In this document: positions 56,746 to 64,000 of the stretch, piece by piece
How the letters are laid out: every line of letters starts with the position of its first letter
How positions within the stretch are numbered: position 1 is the first letter of the stretch
Source: Chrysaora quinquecirrha
Taxonomy: Eukaryota > Cnidaria > Scyphozoa > Semaeostomeae > Pelagiidae
Assembly: GCA_014526335.1 (NCBI GenBank)
Contig: JACTAT010000057.1
Span: forward strand, 354,818 to 418,817
Length of the DNA: 64,000 bases
Direction of reading: 5' to 3'
Position numbers and translations under genes: made by a program
The notes under the pieces: model-generated
The model's database searches: none
Told to the model about the DNA's origin: nothing
The model's input: only the letters and a program-made list of their open reading frames with translations

Positions 56746-59700
56746 AACATCAAACTGGATTTTAAAAATTAACCCGCACTTAATGGATTTCTTACAAGGT
56801 ATGCTGTGCCACCTTGACATCAAATTGGATTTTAAAAATTAACCGGCACTTTCTGGATTTCTTACAAGCTGTGCTGTGACACCTTAACATCAAATTGAAT
56901 TATAAGAATTAGCCGGCACTTTCTTGATTTTATACAAGGTGTGCTGTGCCACCTTAACATCAAATTGAATAATAAAACAACCGGCACTTTCTGGATTTTG
57001 TACAAGGTGTGCTGTGCCACCTTAACATCAAATTGAATTATAAGAATCAACCGGCACTTTCTGGATTTCTTACAAGGTATGCTGTGCCACCTTGACATCA
57101 AATTGAATTATAAAACAACCGGCACTTTCTGGATTTTTTACAAGTTGTGCTGTGCCACCTTAACATCAAATTGAATAATAAAACAACCGACACTTTCTGG
57201 ATTTTTTACAAGTTGTGCTGTGCCACCTTAACATCAAATTGAATAATAAAACAACCGACACTTTCTGGATTTCTTACAAGGTGTGCTGTGCCACCTTAAC
57301 ATCAAATTGAATTATAAAACAACCGGCACTTTCTGGATTTCTTACAAGGTGTGCTGTGCCACCTTAACATCAAATTGAATTATAAAACAACCGGCACTTT
57401 CTGGATTTTTTACAAGGTGTGCTGTGCCACCTTAACATCAAATTGAATTATAAAGCAACCGGCACTTTCTGGATTTTGTACAAGGTGTGCTGTGCCACCT
57501 TAACATCAAATTGAATTATAAAGCAACCGGCACTTTCTGGATTTTGTACAAGGTGTGCTGTGCCACCTTAACATCAAATTGAATAATAAAACAACCGGCA
57601 CTTTCTGGATTTCTTACAAGGTGTGCTGTGCCATCTTAACATCAAATTGAATAATAAAAGAACCGGCACTTTCTGGATTGCTTACAAGGTGTGCTGTGCC
57701 ACCTTAACATCAAATTGAATTATAAAAAACGGGCACTTTCTGGATTTCTTACAAGGTGTGCTGTGTCACCTTAACATCAAACTGAATAATTAAAGAACCG
57801 GCACTTTCTGGATTTTTTACAAGGTGTGCCTTGCCACCTTAACATCAAATTGAATTATAAAACAACCGGCACTTTCTGGATTTCTCACAAGGTGTGCTGT
57901 GCCACCTTAACATCAAATTGAATAATAAAACAACCAGCACTTTCTGGATTTCTCACAAGGTGTGCTGTGCCACCTTAACATCAAATTGAATACTAAAACA
58001 ACCGGCACTTTCTGGATTTCTTACAAGGTGTGCTGTGCCACCTTAACATCAAGTTAAAGTATAAAACAACCGGCACTTTCTGGATTTTTTACAAGGTGTG
58101 CTGTGCCACCTTAACATCAAATTGAATAATAAAACAACCGGCACTTTCTGGATTTCTCACAAGGTGTGCTGTGCCACCTTAACATCAAATTGAATAATAA
58201 AACAACCGGCACTTTCTGGATTTCTTACAAGGTGTGCTGTGCCACCTTAACATCAAGTTAAAGTATAAAACAACCGGCACTTTCTGGATTTCTTACAATG
58301 TGTGCTGTGCCACCTTAACATCAAGTTAAAGTATAAAACAACCAACACTTTCTGGATTTCTTACAAGGTGTGCTGTGCCACCTTAACATCAAGTTAAAGT
58401 ATAAAACAACCGGCAGCTTCTGGATTTCTTACAACGTGTGCTGTGCCACCTTAACATCAAATTGAATTATAAAACAACCGGCACTTTCTTGATTTTTTAC
58501 AAGGTGTGCTGTGCCACGTTAACATCAAATTGAATAATAAAACAACCGGCACTATCTTGAATTCTTACAAGGTGTGCTGTGCCACCTTGACATCAAATTG
58601 AATAATAAAACAACCGGCACTTTCTGGATTTCTTACAAGGTGTGCTGTGCCACCTTAACATCAAATTGAATAATAAAACAACCGGCACTTTCTGGACTTT
58701 TTTACAAGGTGTGCTGTGCCACCTTAACATCAAATTGAATAATAAAACAGCCAGCACATTCTGGATTTCTTACAAGGTGTGCTGTGCCACCTTAACATAA
58801 AATTGAATTATAAAACAACCCGCACTTTCTGGATTTCTTACAAGGTGTGCTGTGCCACCTTAACATAAAATTGAATTATAAAACAACCCGCACTTTCTTG
58901 ATTTCTTACAAGGTGTGCTGTGCCACCTTAACATCAAATTGAATAATAAAACAACCAGCACTTTCTGGATTTCTCACAAGGTGTGCTGTGCCACCTTAAC
59001 ATCAAATTGAATTATAAAACAACCGGCACTTTCTTGATTTCTTACAAGGTATGCTGTGCCACCTTAACATCAAATCGGGTTTTAAAAATTAACCTGCACT
59101 TTCTGGATTTTTTACAAGGTGTGCTGTGCCACCTAAACATCAAATTGAATTATAAAACAACCAGCACTTTCTGGATTTCTTACAAGGTGTGCTGTGCCAC
59201 CTTAAAATCAAATTGAATAATAAAACAGCCAGCACATTCTGGATTTCTTACAAGGTGTGCTGTGCCACCTTAATATAAAATTGAATTATAAAACAACCCG
59301 CACTTTCTTGATTTCTTACAAGGTATGCTGTGGCACCTTAACATCAAATTGAATAATAAAACAACCAGCACTTTCTGGATTTCTCACAAGGTGTGCTGTG
59401 CCACCTTAACATCAAATCGGGTTTTAAAAATTAACCTGCACTTTCTGGATTTCTTACAAGGTGTGCTGTGCCACCTTAACATCAAATCAAGGTGTGCTGG
59501 CCACCTTTCAAATTAAAAATTAACCTGCACTTTCTGATTGAATAATAAAACAACCGGCACTTTCTGGATTTCTTACAAGGTGTGCTGTGCCACCTTAACA
59601 TCAAATTGAATAATAAAAGAACCGGCACTTTCTGGATTTTTTACAAGGTGTGCTGTGCCACCTTAAAACCAAATTGAATAATAAAACAACCGGCACTTTC

Positions 59701-61840
59701 TGGATTTCTTACAATGTGTGCTGTGCCACCTTAAAACCAAATTGATAATAAAACAACCCGCATTTTCTGGATTTCTTACAAGGTGTGCTGTGCCACCTTA
59801 ACATCAAGTTAAAGTATAAAACAACCAGCACTTTCAGGATTTTTTTACAAGGTGTGCTGTGCCACCTTAACATTAAGTTAAAGAATAAAACAACCGGCAG
59901 CTTCTGGATTTCTTACAAGGTGTGCTGTGCCACCTTAACATCAAATTGAATTATAAAACAACCGGCACTTTCTGGATTTTTTACAAGGTGTGCTGTGCCA
60001 CCTTAACATTAAGTTAAAGAATAAAACAACCGGCAGCTTCTGGATTTCTTACAAGGTGTGCTGTGCCACCTTAACATCAAATTGAATAATAAAACAACCG
60101 ACACTTTCTGGATTTCTTACAAGGTGTGCTGTGCCACCTTAACATCAAATTGAATTATAAAACAACCGGCACTTTCTGGATTTCTTACAAGGTGTGCTGT
60201 GCCACCTTAACATCAAATTGAATTATAAAACAACCGGCACTTTCTGGATTTCTTACAAGGTGTGCTGTGCCACCTTAACATCAAATTGAATAATAAAACA
60301 ACCGGCACTTTCTGGATTTCTTACAAGGTGTGCTGTGCCACCTTAAGATCAAATTGAATTATAAAACAACCGGCACTTTCTTGATTTCTTACAAGGTATG
60401 CTGTGCCACCTTAACATCAAATTGAATTATAAAAAACGGGCACTTTCTGGATTTCTTACAAGGTGTGCTGTGTCACCTTAACATCAAATTGAATAATAAA
60501 ACAACCGGCACTATCTGGAATTCTTACAAGGTGTGCTGTGCCACCTTAACATCAAATTGAATAATAAAACAACCGGCACTTTCTGGATTTCTTACAAGGT
60601 GTGCTGTGCCATCTTAACATCAAATTGAATAATAAAACAACGGGCACTTTCTGGATTTTTTTACAAGGTGTGCTGTGCCACCTTAACATCAAATTGAATA
60701 ATAAAACAACCGGCACTTTCTGGATTTCTTACAAGGTGTGCTGTGCCATCTTAACATCAAATTGAATAATAAAACAACGGGCACTTTCTGGATTTTTTTA
60801 CAAGGTGTGCTGTGCCACCTTAACATCAAATTGAATAATAAAACAACCGGCACTTTCTGGATTTCTTACAAGGTGTGCTGTGCCACCTTAACATCAAATT
60901 GAATAATAAAACAACGTGCACTTTCTGGATTTTTTTACAAGGTGTGCTGTGCCACCTTAACATCAAATTGAATAATAAAACAACCGGCACTTTCTGGATT
61001 TCTTACAAGGTGTGCTGTGCCATCTTAACATCAAATTGAATAATAAAACAACGGGCACTTTCTGGATTTTTTTACAAGGTGTGCTGTGCCACCTTAACAT
61101 CAAATTGAATAATAAAACAACCGGCACTTTCTGGATTTCTTACAAGGTGTGCTGTGCCATCTTAACATCAAATTGAATAATAAAACAACCGGCACTTTCT
61201 GGATTTCTTACAAGGTGTGCTGTGCCACCTTAACATCAAATTGAATTATAAAACAACCGGCACTTTCTGGATTTCTTACAAGGTGTGCTGTGCCACCTTA
61301 ACATCAAATTGAATAATAAAACAACCGGCACTTTCTGGATTTCTTACAAGGTGTGCTGTGCCACCTTAAGATCAAATTGAATTATAAAACAACCGGCACT
61401 TTCTTGATTTCTTACAAGGTATGCTGTGCCACCTTAACATCAAATTGAATTATAAAACAACCGGCACTTTCTGGATGTCATACAAGGTGTACTGTGCCAC
61501 CTTAATATCAAATCGGATTTTAAAAATTAACCGGCACTTTCTGGATTTTTCACAAGGTGTACTGTGCCACCTTAACATCAAGTTGAAGTATGAAACAACC
61601 TGCACTTTCTGGATTTCTTACCAGGTGTACTGTGCCACCTCAACATCAAGTTGAAGTATGAAACAACCTGCACTTTCTGGATTTCTTACCAGGTGTACTG
61701 TGCCACCTTAACATCAAATAGAATAATAAAACAACCAGCACTTTCTGGATGTCATACAAGGTGTACTGTGCCACCTTAACATCAAATTGAACAACGGGCA
61801 CTTTCTGAATTTCTTACAAGGTGTGCCACCTTAACCTGCT
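56745..61840. repeat. 68-bp satellite array, about 75 copies
   Basis: The unit runs from CACCTTAACATCAAATTGAA through CCGGCACTTTCTGGATTTCT to ACAAGGTGTGCTGTGC (68 bp). Flanking units are more diverged (ATTTTAAAAATTAACC variants near 56760-56850 and 61500; TGAAGTATGAAAC variants near 61580-61680) and central units are nearly uniform, as expected from unequal exchange. Higher-order structure: a dimer of about 137 bp repeats near 60580-61160, a block recurs at 1023 bp (60341 and 61364), and another at about 410 bp near 58900/59310. A scrambled junction lies at 59485-59550. Read on the minus strand, units contain IQFDVKVA, shared with the adjacent gypsy fragment. Confidence 0.97.
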
Positions 61841-61849
61841 ATCATCATT

Positions 61850-62018
61850 GGTATTTTCCACCTTAAAATCGAATCAATAATGTGATCGGGAATGCAAAGA
61901 AAGTTCGTTGTCATTCCCCCTTTTACAGATTGAGAAATAGGGGGAATATGATGTCATTTTCCCCGATTCTCCGTTCCTCAACTCCCTGTTCCCCCTTTTA
62001 TAGATAGCCCATTCTTTT
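61850..62018. other. Satellite flank
   Basis: Contains CCCCCTTTTACAGATTGAG and CCCCCTTTTATAGATAG, a partial short duplication; no gene. Confidence 0.4.
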
Positions 62019-62231
62019 TCACCAATCCTCGTCCGCAGGCTGAATCTTTTGCTGTGTCAAAACAAAGTTAGGACCTAAACATGTGTCAGGCTTCAAAAAA
62101 GGCCGACTCGGTGGGTGGTTGACCATCATCAAGGTACCGCCTTTGTTCTCCGAAATCAGACAAGCAAATTTTGAATAAAATCTTCCCTCGTGTGCTGGTG
62201 AATAAACTGGATGAAATAAAATAGTTTTCAA
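62019..62231 (-). other. Possible exon, unrecognised
   Basis: 70-codon frame with protein-like composition (ENKGGTLMMVNHPPSRPFLK then CLGPNFVLTQQKIQPADEDW), followed by TGGTGAAAAAG, a weak donor-like sequence. No family recognised; it could be a host exon, a pseudogene or chance. Confidence 0.25.
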
Positions 62232-63732
62232 CTGCGTGTTGTGAAACCATAATGAAGCTGTACAGGCAAGCTTAGCTTTTAAACTTGAGCATGGTGGGCT
62301 TTGATGTTCCGACTCTGCATGATAGAGCTGTCTGTATCGGGTCTTCGCAGTTTGGTGGGGAGGAGCGGTACGAGATCAAAGGAGGATATATTTACGGAAA
62401 TGGGCGGGATTAAATTCGATGGACAGCTCACAAAGAAGTGTCAACAGGACAGAGAACATTTGAACTGAAATAAGAGATGGCTGCCAATTTTAAAGCGTTT
62501 TTACGATGTACATTTGTTTTCTTGGTTCATAAATAAAATTTAGCAAATTTCAACCCTTTAGGATGATGATGTTGATTCATGGTCCTTGGTCATCAACATA
62601 CCCCAGACTAAGTATGCCATAGTGAAATCAAATCAAATCAAAAATAAGAAACTCTTCACGCCAAGTAGTGGCAAATTACATACAGTAGAACAAAAGGACA
62701 ATCAAACAATCGAACAAAAACTAAAGCAATGTTGATCAAAGTGATCATGATGATGAAATTATGATTAGGATTATGATTATTACTTCACATCACCCAGGAT
62801 GATGTTGATTAATTTATGGTTGCTGCTGGTTGACGCGCTTATGATGAAGGTTGTGATGACGACGATGATGATCATTATACACCTTGATTATGATTGTGAT
62901 TATTATGCTTCACAACCTCCAGGATAATGATTGTGGTCGCTTGTTCATGGTCAAAGTCGGTGGCTTTTCAAGCTGATGATGATAATATTTCACCTATACA
63001 CGTATTTTGTTCTAAGAAACCATAGTGAAGAAACTATAAAAAAAATTGATCCAATACTGAAAGTTGCTTACATTTTTCGGACTTGAGTAACTGAAAGTTT
63101 CTTAAAATTTTCAAATTTTGACTACTGAAAGTTCCTTAAGAGTTTCTTGAATATCCATATTGCAAACATAGTAATTCTATCTGAATGATGTTCCAAACTC
63201 ATTTATTGCTCGTATTGGAATGTATTAGGGTCTCCTGTTTGTCTGTTACAGTACAGTAGGTAGTCAGAGATAGAAATGCTTTATTACAGAAGAAATTCAC
63301 CGGAAATAAAAGAAAACTTTTCGCTGTCTAAGGTGAAAAAGTGAAAAATCTCCTTCGTAGAAATTTTTCAGTAGGGCACTGAAGGTTCTTAAATTATTAC
63401 CATAAGAGAGTCTGGGTTTCTTATAAATAGTTTCTTATAAAAAAGTACGTGCAGATCGCAATATGTTTATGGCTTTGTTGCTGTGTTCAATGTTAGGCCC
63501 GCAGTATTATCTGTCCCATTTTCGGAACTTCCTTTCAAAATGAAACGAAAAGTCAAAAATACATGCAGAATTGTTACAGACTTAAAATAAAATCAACTGA
63601 TATACAGTATGTACAGTTGTAACATTATAGAAAATAAAAAAGTTTGTTGAGATCTCCAGCGATATGTATAAAGCTGAAAAGCATCTGGATTTGGTCTGGC
63701 TTGGAGTGGCAACGTTCAACATTAACAAAATG
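62232..63732. other. Unannotated sequence with scattered GAT-rich microsatellite
   Basis: Degenerate GATGATGA tracts at 62560-62580, 62735-62780, 62845-62870 and 62970-62985. Otherwise AT-rich and without a recognisable gene. Confidence 0.4.
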
Positions 63733-63999
63733 TTATCGTCTCGCAATAAACAAAAATATTACGTTTGCGTCCGTTAGAAATTTCAATTCGCAGTAATTTC
63801 TTTGGCATAATAGATTGGAGACTTGCAGCAAATCGGTTCCTTTTAGTCTCTTCAAGCTAAATCCTGTTTGTGAACTCGTTGAATTGATAATCCCAAATCT
63901 CTTCACATTATAATAACGTCGGCAAACTTCAGAAGAATTTTTGATGGTCATCTTTGAATCATAAATGGTGTGGTGGGCTGATTGATCGGATATAAACAA
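63733..63999 (-). other. Open frame at the right edge, unrecognised
   Basis: 88 codons, running close to the window edge, with protein-like composition (TIKNSSEVCRRYYNVKRFGI, LKGTDLLQVSNLLCQRNYCE). The start may lie outside. No family recognised; possibly a coding fragment of a host gene or repeat. Confidence 0.3.
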
Positions 64000-64000
64000 T

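Noticed and set aside
56745..61840. CRISPR-like regular repeat array
   Set aside because: Units are contiguous 68-bp tandem repeats without unique spacers; this is a eukaryotic satellite.

Overview
The window reads as intergenic DNA from an animal nuclear genome, most likely an anthozoan cnidarian (coral or anemone relative). This is an inference from AT-rich composition, stacked mobile-element families typical of animals, and a 'TGCDTTS' repeat-protein family that I recall as abundant in cnidarians. Nothing looks prokaryotic: no operons, rRNA or CRISPR. I see no convincing intact host gene. Almost everything is mobile-element sequence, much of it nested, plus satellites and simple repeats. 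There are two assembly gaps of about 500 N (28987-29487 and 54011-54510).

Layout. 1-1423: BEL/Pao fragment, minus strand. 1432-1960: CCACCACAG minisatellite. 2741-6929: 4.2-kb terminal-inverted-repeat (TIR) element holding its own tandem array, inserted beside the 3' end of a CR1-like LINE. 7102-10840: that LINE, minus strand, split by a minisatellite-armed TIR element (7888-9823) with an exact 5-bp target duplication. 10918-11325 and 19828-20224: inverted copies of one repeat that bracket a head-to-tail array of three R4/Dong-like retrotransposon copies (11994-19754), each bordered by (TAA)n. 20541-28986: a second BEL/Pao element, plus strand, with 5' LTR, gag, protease, RNase H-like region and integrase. 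Its reverse transcriptase is missing where a (TTAG)n/(CTAA)n foldback element sits. Its integrase core is split by a 962-bp element with a perfect 9-bp target duplication.

29488-41304: a second TTAG/CTAA foldback, a tRNA-derived SINE, a second 5-bp-duplication TIR element with a mariner-like MITE nested in its left end, further foldback elements, and one foldback enclosing exon-like segments with good splice signals. 41324-45436: a 4.1-kb near-perfect palindrome encoding parts of a PIN/FEN-like protein on both arms. 45847-49735: a tandem ~2-kb segmental duplication. 50115-52951: a long reverse-transcriptase gene, minus strand, with one visible frameshift and a strong hairpin beyond its stop. 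53140-53560: LINE 3' end. 54511-54801: Penelope-like fragment. 55943-56745: Ty3/gypsy fragment running directly into a 5.1-kb, 68-bp satellite (56745-61840) whose monomer appears to derive from that gypsy pol gene. 61850-64000: mostly unannotatable.

The recurring theme is foldback architecture. At least seven unrelated inverted-repeat elements occur, and several have arms built from different short tandem repeats (4-bp TTAG, CCACCACAG units, GACCTGAAAT, GTGAAATTAG, GGTTTTGGG). The strongest points are the 5-bp-duplication minisatellite TIR family, the microsatellite-targeted retrotransposon array, the retrotransposon-derived satellite and the PIN palindrome.
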